The notes: generated by a model from the letters alone, not told the origin. Positions 1-6,581 are shown, numbered from the stretch's first letter. The stretch: 8,177 nucleotides of DNA from Desulfobacteraceae bacterium (GCA_002899795.1 PPDG01000343.1:1-8177), one strand, 5' to 3'. Made by a program: numbers and translations.

Positions 1-36
1 ACTTAGGTTCCGGAGTATGTAAACCCAAAATGACAA
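1..36 (-). CDS. GIY-YIG nuclease, second copy, N-terminal fragment cut by window edge
   Basis: Only the first 12 codons are in the window. They read MSFWVYILRNLS, identical to the start of the complete nuclease gene at 132-407 except Asn for Ser at residue 10. The TTG start at 36-34 is preceded by a GGGGG ribosome-binding sequence with a 5-nt gap, matching the layout of the other copy. The V-Y-I triplet is the GIY half of the GIY-YIG signature. The upstream sequence (tRNA 3' half plus terminator) is an exact 371-bp-offset copy of that before the complete gene. Whether this copy is intact to the left cannot be seen. Confidence 0.7.
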   Translation of the reverse strand, partial: MSFWVYILRNLS

Positions 37-53
37 CTTAGCCCCCACATACC

Positions 54-89
54 AAAAAGGCTCAATCTATACAGATTGAGCCTTTTTTT
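54..89. terminator. Bidirectional intrinsic terminator, copy A
   Basis: A 10-bp perfect stem (GGCTCAATCT with AGATTGAGCC, loop ATAC) with five A on the left and seven T on the right, so it can stop transcription in both directions. On the minus strand it follows the broken tRNA and precedes the second nuclease gene. Confidence 0.85.
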
Positions 90-93
90 ATCG

Positions 94-168
94 TGGCTCC
101 CCGGGACGGACTCGAACCGCCGACTAAGTGGTTAATCCCGCCTACGGCGGGACTCTACCAACTGAGCT
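94..168 (-). pseudogene. Broken tRNA-Asn copy
   Basis: Positions 94-135 match the 3' part of the intact tRNA-Asn (position 35 through CCA) without a mismatch, and 153-168 match its positions 9-24 (D-arm). Positions 25-34, that is the 5' anticodon stem and the first anticodon base, are replaced by a 17-nt palindrome (136-152). Positions 1-8, the 5' acceptor strand, are replaced by nuclease coding sequence. No acceptor stem or GUU anticodon can form, so this cannot work as a tRNA. It doubles as the 3' end of the GIY-YIG gene. Confidence 0.85.
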
Positions 169-407
169 TCTAAAAAACGACCAATCCCACGTTTCTTAAT
201 GCTTTTCTCCAACTTCATAGCTTCACCGCGACCACTGCATTCTCTATTCCAGATTATTTCCCACGGCCCCTTATAAATCTTCGTCGTCCTGGACAATTTG
301 TATTCAGGATCGTTGTGCTGATTAATGCGACGTTCCAAATCACCAGTATGACCGCAGTAAAAACTTCCCGTACTTAGGCTCCGGAGTATGTAAACCCAAA
401 ACGACAA
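132..407 (-). CDS. GIY-YIG nuclease with tRNA-encoded C-terminal tail
   Basis: A 91-residue single-domain GIY-YIG endonuclease, a family that cleaves DNA with one metal-bound active site. Visible signature residues are V5-Y6-I7 (GIY position), Y17-C18-G19 (YIG position), the Arg pair R26-R27 in LERRINQH, and the likely catalytic Glu E67 in KLEKSIKK. The start is TTG at 407-405, chosen because GGAGG lies 5 nt upstream (413-417) and because the adjacent copy has the same start. Residues 81-85 are encoded by sequence identical to a tRNA-Asn D-arm, residues 86-91 by a 17-nt palindrome, and the TAA stop lies in the former anticodon loop. A transcription terminator lies between the gene and the tRNA-Asn upstream, so expression probably depends on read-through from the tRNA promoter. 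Substrate is unknown; a homing-like role at tRNA genes is inference. Length fits the small UPF0213-like proteins. Confidence 0.85.
   Translation of the reverse strand: MSFWVYILRSLSTGSFYCGHTGDLERRINQHNDPEYKLSRTTKIYKGPWEIIWNRECSGRGEAMKLEKSIKKRGIGRFLEAQLVESRRRRD
136..152. repeat. 17-nt perfect palindrome inside the broken tRNA
   Basis: TCCCGCC-TAC-GGCGGGA is a perfect 7-bp stem with a 3-nt loop. It replaces 10 nt of the tRNA-Asn anticodon arm. Read on the minus strand it encodes the nuclease tail S-R-R-R-R and part of the last Asp codon. GC-rich mini-palindromes of this kind are often dispersed in bacterial genomes; whether this one is dispersed here cannot be judged from one copy. Confidence 0.8.
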
Positions 408-412
408 ATTAG

Positions 413-417
413 CCTCC
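413..417 (-). promoter_or_regulatory. Ribosome-binding site that fixes the TTG start of the nuclease
   Basis: GGAGG on the minus strand, 5 nt before the TTG codon at 407-405. No ATG is available at the N-terminus, and the first residues already form the GIY strand, so this site supports TTG as the real start. The second copy has GGGGG at the equivalent position (42-46). Confidence 0.7.
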
Positions 418-424
418 GTAAACT

Positions 425-460
425 AAAAAGGCTCAATCTATACAGATTGAGCCTTTTTTT
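425..460. terminator. Bidirectional intrinsic terminator after tRNA-Asn
   Basis: Identical to the copy at 54-89: a 10-bp stem at 430-439 and 444-453, with T7 on the plus side and T5 on the minus side. It begins 5 nt after the CCA end of tRNA-Asn and ends about 17 nt before the nuclease start, so it separates the tRNA transcript from the nuclease message. Confidence 0.9.
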
Positions 461-464
461 ATCG

Positions 465-540
465 TGGCTCCCCGGGACGGACTCGAACCGCCGACTAAGT
501 GGTTAACAGCCACCCGCTCTACCAACTGAGCTACCGAGGA
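465..540 (-). tRNA. tRNA-Asn(GTT)
   Basis: A 76-nt tRNA with encoded CCA. The acceptor stem pairs TCCTCGG with CCGGGGA (one T-G wobble), the discriminator base is G73, and the anticodon loop CTGTTAA holds anticodon GTT at 505-507. The D-arm (AGCTCAGTTGGTAGAGC) and T-loop (GGTTCGAGTCC) are canonical. It would read both Asn codons. It has its own promoter (564-592) and a terminator directly after it. Its 3' part is duplicated 371 bp downstream in the nuclease array, which suggests that this gene is the insertion target of the nuclease units. Confidence 0.97.
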
Positions 541-563
541 TCTGTTGGTATTAAAGCCGTATG

Positions 564-592
564 TCTATAGCAAAGACCTTAGTTCCTGTCAA
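564..592 (-). promoter_or_regulatory. Sigma-70-type promoter of tRNA-Asn
   Basis: On the minus strand, perfect TTGACA (587-592), a 17-nt spacer, then TATAGA (564-569, 5 of 6 to consensus). The predicted start near 556-557 gives a leader of about 16 nt before the tRNA. It lies in the 70-nt gap after the porB stop. It is the only near-consensus promoter I see that could serve the nuclease genes downstream. Confidence 0.8.
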
Positions 593-610
593 CTTGAAAT
601 GGGTGTGGTC

Positions 611-1570
611 TTATTCCTCTGGCGCTATGCCACAGAGTTCAAGGAGTCTATCGTATTCTCTGTCTACTCTTTCCTGGATAAACGCGACATCCTCTTCAGT
701 GAGATGGCGGAAGCGGCGTTGCAGTTTGAAGTACTCAGTCACAGGTTTGGGCTTCTTAACCTTCCGCGACAGCCTATACTTGCCGTCTATCACCTCGTAG
801 AGAGGAAAGATCTTGGTCTGCACCACCAGGCGACCAGTCTGGACCGCATCCTCCACAGCGCACCGCCATCCGGTAGGACAGGGTGAAAAGACATGTAAGT
901 AAGCCGGTCCTTTCACCAAAGAAGCCTTCTTCGCCTTGTTCATCAGATCCACATAATAGGCAGGGGAACCTGTAGCAACGTAGGGAATATCGTGCGCGGC
1001 GGCGATGGCCGGCATGTTTTTTTTCCAGGTCTGCTGGCCAATGCTCTTTTTCCCCGGTGGTGAGGTCGTGGTCCCGGCCCCGTAGGGAGTGCTGCTGGAA
1101 CGCTGTATGCCGGTGTTCATGTAGGCTTCATTGTCCAAACAGACATAAACGAAGTTGTGACCTCGTTCCAACGCGCCGGAAAGAGCCTGGATGCCGATGT
1201 CAGCTGTACCACCATCCCCGGCGATGGCCAGAAAGGTGGTATTCTTGTCTTCAATTCTGCCTTTACGGATCATGGCTTTGTATGCAGCCTCGACTCCGCT
1301 GGCCACTGCCGCAGCATTCTCGAAAGCCACATGGAGCCACGGTACCCGCCAGGCACTCTGGGGATAAGCTGAGGAGATAATTTCCATACAGCCTGTAGCG
1401 CTCACCACGATTACATTGTTCCCCAGCGCCTTCATCACCTGGCGCAAGGCCAGGACCTCTCCGCATCCCTGACAGGCCCTGTGCCCCGGAGCCAGCGGCT
1501 CTTCCACCGGCAGCTTCTTGGGGGTGAATCGTTGAAAATCTTTCAAATCATCAGCTGCCCTGCTCATCAT
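611..1570 (-). CDS. porB: 2-oxoacid:ferredoxin oxidoreductase, beta subunit
   Basis: The thiamine-diphosphate and iron-sulfur subunit of pyruvate (or related 2-oxoacid):ferredoxin oxidoreductase, which converts a 2-oxoacid, CoA and oxidised ferredoxin to acyl-CoA, CO2 and reduced ferredoxin in the cytoplasm. At 319 residues it has normal family length. The ThDP motif runs from G118-D119-G120 to N147 (DNEAYMNTG). The four cysteines expected to hold the proximal [4Fe-4S] cluster are present: C33, C36, C61 and C231. The ATG overlaps the porA stop by 4 nt (ATGA), a sign of translational coupling; a second ATG follows at once (ATGATG) and is better spaced from GAGGG, so it may be used. Substrate choice (pyruvate versus branched-chain oxoacids) is not certain from sequence; pyruvate is the likeliest. 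Confidence 0.93.
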   Translation of the reverse strand: MMSRAADDLKDFQRFTPKKLPVEEPLAPGHRACQGCGEVLALRQVMKALGNNVIVVSATGCMEIISSAYPQSAWRVPWLHVAFENAAAVASGVEAAYKAMIRKGRIEDKNTTFLAIAGDGGTADIGIQALSGALERGHNFVYVCLDNEAYMNTGIQRSSSTPYGAGTTTSPPGKKSIGQQTWKKNMPAIAAAHDIPYVATGSPAYYVDLMNKAKKASLVKGPAYLHVFSPCPTGWRCAVEDAVQTGRLVVQTKIFPLYEVIDGKYRLSRKVKKPKPVTEYFKLQRRFRHLTEEDVAFIQERVDREYDRLLELCGIAPEE

Positions 1571-2742
1571 TCCCTCACATTGATCATGGTATAGTCGCCT
1601 CGGAGTCCGTCCGCGGCTGCCGCCTCCACTCCGTCGGCCATTTCCACAAAATTCTCTATGGTTACATCCCGGCCTGCTAGCCCTGCCACATAATTCCAGA
1701 TGTAAGGCCGCTCAGGCTCATCATAAAGCGCAGCCTTGACTTCTATGGCAAGAGGTCCGCCAGCACCATTGAGGCAAAGAGCGCGGTCCATGACTGCAAT
1801 CTGCTTGGCACCCTCAACCGCCGCCAAGAACTCTTCGAACGGGAAGGGCCTGAACAACCTTATCCGCACAAGCCCCACATCTTTTCCCTTGGCACGCATG
1901 TGGTCCACTGCGGTCATTGCCGTTTCGCTGAGGCTTCCCATGGTTACCAGCAATGTTTCCGCCCCATCGGTGCGATACGTCTCAACTGGCTTGTAGTAGC
2001 GGCCAAACAGATCGCCGAATTCCTGCCAAGCCTCGAGAATTACCTCCTTGGAACCTTTGATCGCTTCGTCCTGCGCTTTCTTGGCCTCGGTATAGACCTC
2101 GGGCATTCCTACTGGGCCGATGCTGACCGGATCCTCCGGATCCAATCGCATCTGCGGTTGGTAGGGTGGCAGATAACGATCAACTTCCTTTTGGTCGAGA
2201 ATCTCGATGGGCTCAATCACGTGGGTCAAAGTAAAGCCATCCAGGTTGATGATAACAGGCAATAAAACTCGAGAATCCTCCGCCACCCGGAAGGCGTGAA
2301 GCGTCAAATCAAAAGCCTCCTGCCCGTTTTCCGCCACCGTTTGAATCCAGCCGGTATCACGGCTCATCATCATATCGGAATGGTCGTTCCAGATACTGAT
2401 TGGACCAGAAAGCGACCTGTTGGCCACCGTCATAACAATTGGCAGCCTCAGGGCCGGTGCTATATAACAGATCTCCAACATGAGCGCTTGCCCTTGCGAG
2501 CTGGTGGCGGTGTAGGTTCTGGCTCCAGCCGCTGAGGAGCCGCAGCACGTACTCATTGCCGAGTGCTCCGATTCCACTGGAATAAACTCCGCATCAAGAT
2601 GACCGTCAGCCACTAACTCGGCCAAATGCTCGACAATGTGGGTCTGAGGCGTGATTGGATAAGCGGCCACCACATCCACATTGGCCAGCTTCACCGCCTC
2701 ACTCACGGCAATCGAAACCTCAATGCCCACCCGTTTAGCCAT
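1567..2742 (-). CDS. porA: 2-oxoacid:ferredoxin oxidoreductase, alpha subunit
   Basis: A 391-residue alpha subunit, carrying the pyrimidine-binding domain for ThDP and the transketolase C-terminal-like domain. Visible motifs are YPITPQT (28-34), ESEH (57-60, including the Glu expected to activate the ThDP aminopyrimidine) and TSSQG (80-84), all typical of this family. GGAGGAG lies in the end of porD ahead of the ATG. The gap to porD is 2 nt and the 3' end overlaps porB, so all four subunits are co-translated. The separate alpha, beta, gamma and delta genes mark the heterotetrameric enzyme of anaerobic bacteria and archaea rather than the fused single-chain form. The family also includes 2-ketoisovalerate enzymes, so the substrate remains probable, not proven. 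Confidence 0.93.
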   Translation of the reverse strand: MAKRVGIEVSIAVSEAVKLANVDVVAAYPITPQTHIVEHLAELVADGHLDAEFIPVESEHSAMSTCCGSSAAGARTYTATSSQGQALMLEICYIAPALRLPIVMTVANRSLSGPISIWNDHSDMMMSRDTGWIQTVAENGQEAFDLTLHAFRVAEDSRVLLPVIINLDGFTLTHVIEPIEILDQKEVDRYLPPYQPQMRLDPEDPVSIGPVGMPEVYTEAKKAQDEAIKGSKEVILEAWQEFGDLFGRYYKPVETYRTDGAETLLVTMGSLSETAMTAVDHMRAKGKDVGLVRIRLFRPFPFEEFLAAVEGAKQIAVMDRALCLNGAGGPLAIEVKAALYDEPERPYIWNYVAGLAGRDVTIENFVEMADGVEAAAADGLRGDYTMINVRE

Positions 2743-2744
2743 AT

Positions 2745-3038
2745 CTATTCACTCTCCTCCACCATGCTGATCGCATCAGCAGGGCACTCGCGGGCACAGA
2801 TCCCGCATCCCTTACAATAAAAGAGGTTCGGCTGATAAAAACCCAGTTCATTCTGGGTGTAGACCATATCGGGACAGAATATATAGCACTGCCCGCATTG
2901 GATGCACTTTTCGTAATCGGTTTCAGGACGTTCTGAGCGCCAGTCACCCGTTTTCAGCTCAGCAGAACTTCCAGGCTTCACAATGGCACATCCTAAAGCC
3001 AAATCTTTCCAGCTAACCATTCCCGTTTCTTTCGCCAT
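2745..3038 (-). CDS. porD: 2-oxoacid:ferredoxin oxidoreductase, delta subunit (2x[4Fe-4S])
   Basis: A 97-residue bacterial-type ferredoxin subunit that carries electrons from the active site to soluble ferredoxin. Two complete cluster motifs are visible: C45-x2-C48-x2-C51-x3-C55 and C75-x2-C78-x2-C81-x3-C85. The N-terminal 40 residues (WKDLALGCAIVKPGSS) form the usual delta-subunit extension that docks on the other subunits. It starts 3 nt after porG and ends 2 nt before porA, in the common order gamma-delta-alpha-beta. Confidence 0.93.
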   Translation of the reverse strand: MAKETGMVSWKDLALGCAIVKPGSSAELKTGDWRSERPETDYEKCIQCGQCYIFCPDMVYTQNELGFYQPNLFYCKGCGICARECPADAISMVEESE

Positions 3039-3041
3039 TGT

Positions 3042-3590
3042 TCACTCCTTTACCACAGTCTCTTGGTAAGCCCGCTGAGATGCCTGGATGTTCTTCACCG
3101 CAATTCGGCCAAAGCGTTCTTGTAAAGGCCCTTCCAAGGCCGAAAGCGGCAACAAGTCGGTTGCCTTCAGCATTGCTCCCAGCAGGGTAGTGTTTGTAAT
3201 GGGGATCCCCATGGTCTCCATGGCTATTCGGCTTGCATCTACTAATGCCAATTTGGCAGTGATTCCACTGCGCTCGCGAATTTCTTCCGCACTCTTAGTA
3301 GTATTAAGCACCACTACGCCATCTTCTTTCAATCCGGCAGCAACATTTACGATACCGAGGAGTGTGGGATCCAAAACCACCACAATATCGGGCTCGTAGA
3401 TTTTCTCTCTGGTGCGGATAGGCTCATCGCTTACCCGCACATAAGCCATAACTGGCGCTCCCCGCCGTTCTGGCCCGAAGCTGGGAAAGGCCTGGGCGTA
3501 TTTACCCTGTTCAATAGCCGCCAGGGCGGTCAACTCCGCTGAGGTCACCGCTCCCTGGCCGCCTCGCCCGTGAAATCTGATCTCGATCAT
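3042..3590 (-). CDS. porG: 2-oxoacid:ferredoxin oxidoreductase, gamma subunit
   Basis: A 182-residue gamma subunit and the first gene of the four-gene operon. The family signature [12 protein letters not shown] (residues 8-19) and the [10 protein letters not shown] segment (about 39-48) are present; in related structures this subunit binds CoA. The ATG is preceded by an AGGTGG/GGAG purine stretch about 8 nt upstream. The 173-nt spacer before it, after recR, is long enough for an operon promoter; a TTGACT box lies at 3715-3720 but has no convincing -10 partner. Confidence 0.92.
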
Positions 3591-3763
3591 GGCTGTGGCT
3601 CCACCTCAATAATAACCGGTAAAATCTCTTATGTGTAGGATCTTAGCGAAGGTCAGCGAAAGGTTTGTTTTCACAAGCAGAGATCAACTTATCAATAACC
3701 CTAGGTGCCAGGTGAGTCAAGAAGTTTCCGGCGTTACATGCAGTTCGCTCCGTTCTGCTAGCT

Positions 3764-4363
3764 TCAGCAAGATTCTCTTCGCCCCTCCATGGCCCTCTTC
3801 AAGGTGACAGCATCAGTATATTTCAGATCTCCACCCATTGGAATTCCCTGGGCGATCTGGCTGACACAAACTCCCTGCTTTAGCAAAAGCCCGGTGATGT
3901 AAGTGGCTGTGGCTTCCCCCTCGGCGCTAGGGTTAATAGCAAGAATGACCTCATTAATGGACTCCTGCTGCAGTCGTGCCAACAATTCTTTAATCCTCAG
4001 GTTTTCAGGGCCAATTCCATCGAGCGGGGCCAAAACCCCCTGGAGAACATGGTAACGGCCTCTGAAGGCACCTGCCCCTTCTAAAGCCAGGAGGTCTCCC
4101 ACCTCCTCCACCACACAGAGAATTCCATCACGGCTGGGATCCTTACAAATCTTGCAGGGATCAGCATCGGTAAGATTGAAACATCTGGAGCAGGAACCTA
4201 TGTCTCGCTTAACTTCGGAGATGCTAACAGCAAGGGACTCATTGAACTCCCTTGAGGTGCGGAAGAGGTACAACGCCAATCGTGCTGCTGTTTTTTGGCC
4301 AATCCCGGGGAGTTTGGACAAATTATTAATAAGTCGCTCCAGCGAGGGCGGATAGATACTCAT
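3764..4363 (-). CDS. recR: Recombination mediator protein RecR
   Basis: A 199-residue RecR, full family length. It works with RecO and RecF to load RecA on gapped DNA. The order is helix-hairpin-helix around LPGIGQKTA (18-26), a zinc finger C58-x2-C61-x8-C70-x2-C73, then a Toprim domain with VVEEVGD (84-90), NPSAEGEATA (144-153) and the C-terminal GGDLKYTD stretch (177-184), where many homologues have Glu in place of Asp179. The ATG has AGGA six nt upstream. It follows ybaB across a 111-nt spacer that contains 7-bp repeats. The dnaX-ybaB-recR order is conserved across many bacterial phyla. Confidence 0.96.
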   Translation of the reverse strand: MSIYPPSLERLINNLSKLPGIGQKTAARLALYLFRTSREFNESLAVSISEVKRDIGSCSRCFNLTDADPCKICKDPSRDGILCVVEEVGDLLALEGAGAFRGRYHVLQGVLAPLDGIGPENLRIKELLARLQQESINEVILAINPSAEGEATATYITGLLLKQGVCVSQIAQGIPMGGDLKYTDAVTLKRAMEGRRESC

Positions 4364-4384
4364 AACAAATCCTATGGGTTAAGC

Positions 4385-4412
4385 GTCCGTTGTCCGTGGT
4401 CAGTAGTCCGTT
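4385..4412. repeat. 7-bp degenerate repeats (GTCCGTT type) before recR
   Basis: Four consecutive 7-bp units close to GTCCGTT lie in the ybaB-recR spacer. The third unit is GTCAGTA. Confidence 0.7.
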
Positions 4413-4446
4413 GCATCCACGGTTCACTTCGTTCACCGCATAGCGT

Positions 4447-4474
4447 CAGAAAACAGCAGGCAGCGGACAGCAAA
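4447..4474. repeat. 7-bp degenerate repeats (CAGCnnn type) after ybaB
   Basis: Four consecutive 7-bp units starting CAG, three of them CAGC. The run ends on the base directly next to the ybaB stop codon (4475-4477). Confidence 0.7.
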
Positions 4475-4807
4475 TCAGAACATCCCTGGCATTTTCATTC
4501 CACCGGGGAGCTTCAGGCCGCCGGTGATTTTACTCATCTCTTCGGCCGCCATTTCCTGCGATCTCTTCAATGCATCGTTTACTGCAGCAACAATCAGGTC
4601 CTGCAGCATTTCTATATCATCGGGGTCAACCACTTCAGGTTCCAGGTCAATTGAGAGCAGTTCTTGACGTCCGTTGGCCTTGGCCACTACCATGCCGCCG
4701 CCTACAGAGGACTCCACAATCTTATCCCCAAGTTCCTCCTGCATCTTGGCCATCTTTTCCTGCAAAACCCTGGCCTGTTTCATCATATCTCCAAAACCCT
4801 TTGCCAT
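4475..4807 (-). CDS. ybaB: YbaB/EbfC family nucleoid-associated protein
   Basis: A 110-residue protein of the YbaB/EbfC family, small dimeric DNA-binding proteins with a tweezer-like fold. The N-terminal helix is rich in Lys, Met and Gln (MMKQARVLQEKMAKMQEEL) and is followed by the conserved VxxxAxGxxEL-like segment (VVAKANGRQELLSIDLEPE) and a Gly-Met-Pro-rich tail. AAGGAGG precedes the ATG. It sits between dnaX and recR as in most bacteria; the linkage suggests a role near replication or recombination, but no mechanism is firmly established for the family. The stop codon abuts a run of 7-bp repeats. Confidence 0.95.
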   Translation of the reverse strand: MAKGFGDMMKQARVLQEKMAKMQEELGDKIVESSVGGGMVVAKANGRQELLSIDLEPEVVDPDDIEMLQDLIVAAVNDALKRSQEMAAEEMSKITGGLKLPGGMKMPGMF

Positions 4808-4885
4808 GCATCTCCTCCTTCATTCCGATATATCAAACCACCAGTTCTAAGAGCCTGGTCATAGTTTCAAACGTTAACTCTTTCT

Positions 4886-4920
4886 GCAATCCGAAATCCG
4901 CAATCCAAAATCCAAAATGT
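4886..4920. repeat. 7-bp degenerate repeats after dnaX
   Basis: Five consecutive 7-bp units fitting nMAATCC, the last one decayed (AAAATGT). The run ends 2 nt before the dnaX stop codon at 4923-4925. Confidence 0.75.
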
Positions 4921-4922
4921 CC

Positions 4923-6581
4923 CTACTTTCCCTTCTCTGGCCCTACCCGCACCTCAACAATCTCGCCGCCGAATATCTCCAAGGCTTCAGTCACTAATGG
5001 GTGCTTTAAGGCCTTCTGCTGCTGGAGCCTTTGACGGTCCGTCTTCATCCGCTGTTCCCGCCGGATTTCCTCACTGCCTACTTTGAGGGTGACTTTAACG
5101 CGCTCTCCAAAAATCTCCCGTGCCAACCGGCTGAGCAAACCGAAACTCTCCCTCTCTTTGACCATTTCATAATCAAACTCATGGCCGTTGAAATCAAGCT
5201 CCAGACAGTCAGGCTGTGGTTCACTGACACTCACCCGCTCAAGGCTGGCAGCAAGCGCTGGCTTTTCCTGGCGCACTCTTTCAATACAATCATCCCACCT
5301 GGCCCCAACAGGTTCAGCAATAGTTGTGGCCTCAGCCGACTCTGCCTCTTCCGTGGCAGAATAATCAGAAGATACCTCCTGCTCACCGAGGTCCTCTTCC
5401 CTTGGATAGATCTCCGCTGCGGAAGAACCTCCCCCAGAGATTCTCTGCTCCAGTTCATGCACCTGAGAGATGACGGTGTCGATATCCATGACTTGGGGAA
5501 GCTGAACCAACCGGAGAAGGCTCATCTCCAAGATCAGCTTGGAGTTGCTGGATCTTCGGATCTCCTCTTCTCCCTTGAGAAGAAAGTGAAAGAATTGTTG
5601 GAGAGTAGCGCCACTGACGTTGGCGGCCTGCTCCTTTAACTCGGCCAGCTCAGTTTCGGTGAGATCAACCAGTTTCTGCGGCTCATCGCTTATCTTTGCC
5701 ACCAACAAATTGCGAAAGTGCGCAGCCAGCTCCTGACAAAAGCGCCTCAAGTCATGCCCATGAAGGTAGAGCCGCTCAACGATCTCCAGGCAGCGAACCG
5801 CGTCGCCGTTGAGAATCGCGGCAGCAGTGTCTAACAGAGCTTGGTGATCAATTACACCGAGAACCTCCAGCAGGTCTTTGTCATCGATATTCTTTCCGGA
5901 GAAGGCGATCATCTGCTCCAGGAGACTTTGCGCATCCCGCATGCTCCCTTCAGCCTCCTTCGCCAGCAAACGTAAACTTACATCACTGATCTCAATACCC
6001 TCTTCCTGGGCAATGTGCCGCAGATGTTCAACTATCGCGTCCCCAGCGATACGACGAAACTCGAAGAGCTGACAGCGGCTCATGATGGTGATAGGAATGC
6101 GATGGGATGCGGTGGTCGCAAAAATGAAAATTACATGCGGTGGCGGCTCTTCCAGCGTTTTGAGCAGCGCATTGAACGCTTCATTTGTGAGCATGTGCAC
6201 TTCATCTATTATATAAATCTTGTAGGGGCTCTTGGCGGGTCGATAGCGGATATTCTCCCGCAACTCTCGAATTTCATCGATGCCCCGGTTGGAGGCGCCG
6301 TCGATTTCTAGTACGTCCAGTGAGGCTGATCCAGTAATTTCCACGCAAGATTCGCATTCATTGCAGGGGGTAGGGGAGGGACCTTGGGCGCAGTTCAGTG
6401 CCTTGGCCAGAATCCGGGCCACAGATGTCTTGCCGATCCCACGGGCCCCGCTAAGCAGGTACGCATGGGCAATTCTTTCAGCCGAGATTGCATTGGTGAA
6501 GGTTTGGACAACATGCGGTTGGCCGACAACTTCTTCGAAGCTCTGGGGCCGCCATTTACGTGCCAATACGAGATAGGACAT
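4923..6581 (-). CDS. dnaX: DNA polymerase III subunits gamma/tau
   Basis: The clamp-loader ATPase, 552 residues from the ATG at 6581-6579. That start gives the standard N-terminus MSYLVLARKWRPQ; an in-frame GTG at 6650 would add 23 residues unlike any DnaX. Visible features are Walker A GARGIGKTS (45-53), zinc ligands C64, C73, C76 and C79, Walker B with D126-E127, SRC (168-170), and a sensor-2-like Arg in GSMRD (R215). The clamp-loader collar domain spans about 220-370, an acidic linker about 380-430, and a tau-like C-terminal domain ends in HPLV (527-530) and IFGGEIVEV. I see no long A-run that would suggest programmed frameshifting to gamma. The ribosome-binding site is weak (AGGA about 12 nt upstream). 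It heads the dnaX-ybaB-recR cluster. Confidence 0.96.
   Translation of the reverse strand: MSYLVLARKWRPQSFEEVVGQPHVVQTFTNAISAERIAHAYLLSGARGIGKTSVARILAKALNCAQGPSPTPCNECESCVEITGSASLDVLEIDGASNRGIDEIRELRENIRYRPAKSPYKIYIIDEVHMLTNEAFNALLKTLEEPPPHVIFIFATTASHRIPITIMSRCQLFEFRRIAGDAIVEHLRHIAQEEGIEISDVSLRLLAKEAEGSMRDAQSLLEQMIAFSGKNIDDKDLLEVLGVIDHQALLDTAAAILNGDAVRCLEIVERLYLHGHDLRRFCQELAAHFRNLLVAKISDEPQKLVDLTETELAELKEQAANVSGATLQQFFHFLLKGEEEIRRSSNSKLILEMSLLRLVQLPQVMDIDTVISQVHELEQRISGGGSSAAEIYPREEDLGEQEVSSDYSATEEAESAEATTIAEPVGARWDDCIERVRQEKPALAASLERVSVSEPQPDCLELDFNGHEFDYEMVKERESFGLLSRLAREIFGERVKVTLKVGSEEIRREQRMKTDRQRLQQQKALKHPLVTEALEIFGGEIVEVRVGPEKGK

Larger units (their letters stand above)
1..135. repeat. 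Direct repeat, copy A (nuclease start + terminator + tRNA 3' part)
   Basis: Pairs with 372-506 at a constant offset of 371 bp with no gaps. Eight of 135 positions differ, all between 8 and 53; the 82 positions 54-135, covering the terminator and the tRNA 3' part, are identical. The repeat probably continues left of the window. Confidence 0.9.
372..506. repeat. Direct repeat, copy B
   Basis: Partner of the copy at 1-135. It ends inside the anticodon of the intact tRNA-Asn: base 507, which encodes anticodon position 34, is the first that no longer matches. The repeat unit is therefore nuclease gene, then tRNA 3' part, then terminator. Confidence 0.9.

Noticed and set aside
94..168. Second functional tRNA-Asn
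   Set aside because: The 5' acceptor strand and the anticodon stem with the first anticodon base are missing, so no tRNA fold can form.
545..886. Plus-strand open frames over porB, and similar frames over porA, porG, recR, ybaB, dnaX and tadA
   Set aside because: They are antisense to genes with complete family motifs, show no domain signature of their own, and have no consistent ribosome-binding sites.
3700..3720. Promoter for the por operon
   Set aside because: TTGACT is present at 3715-3720 on the minus strand, but no reasonable -10 lies at 16-18 nt; GATAAG is 21 nt away. Not strong enough to list.
4385..4474. CRISPR array
   Set aside because: The repeats are 7 bp, degenerate and contiguous; there are no spacers, no long repeats and no cas genes.
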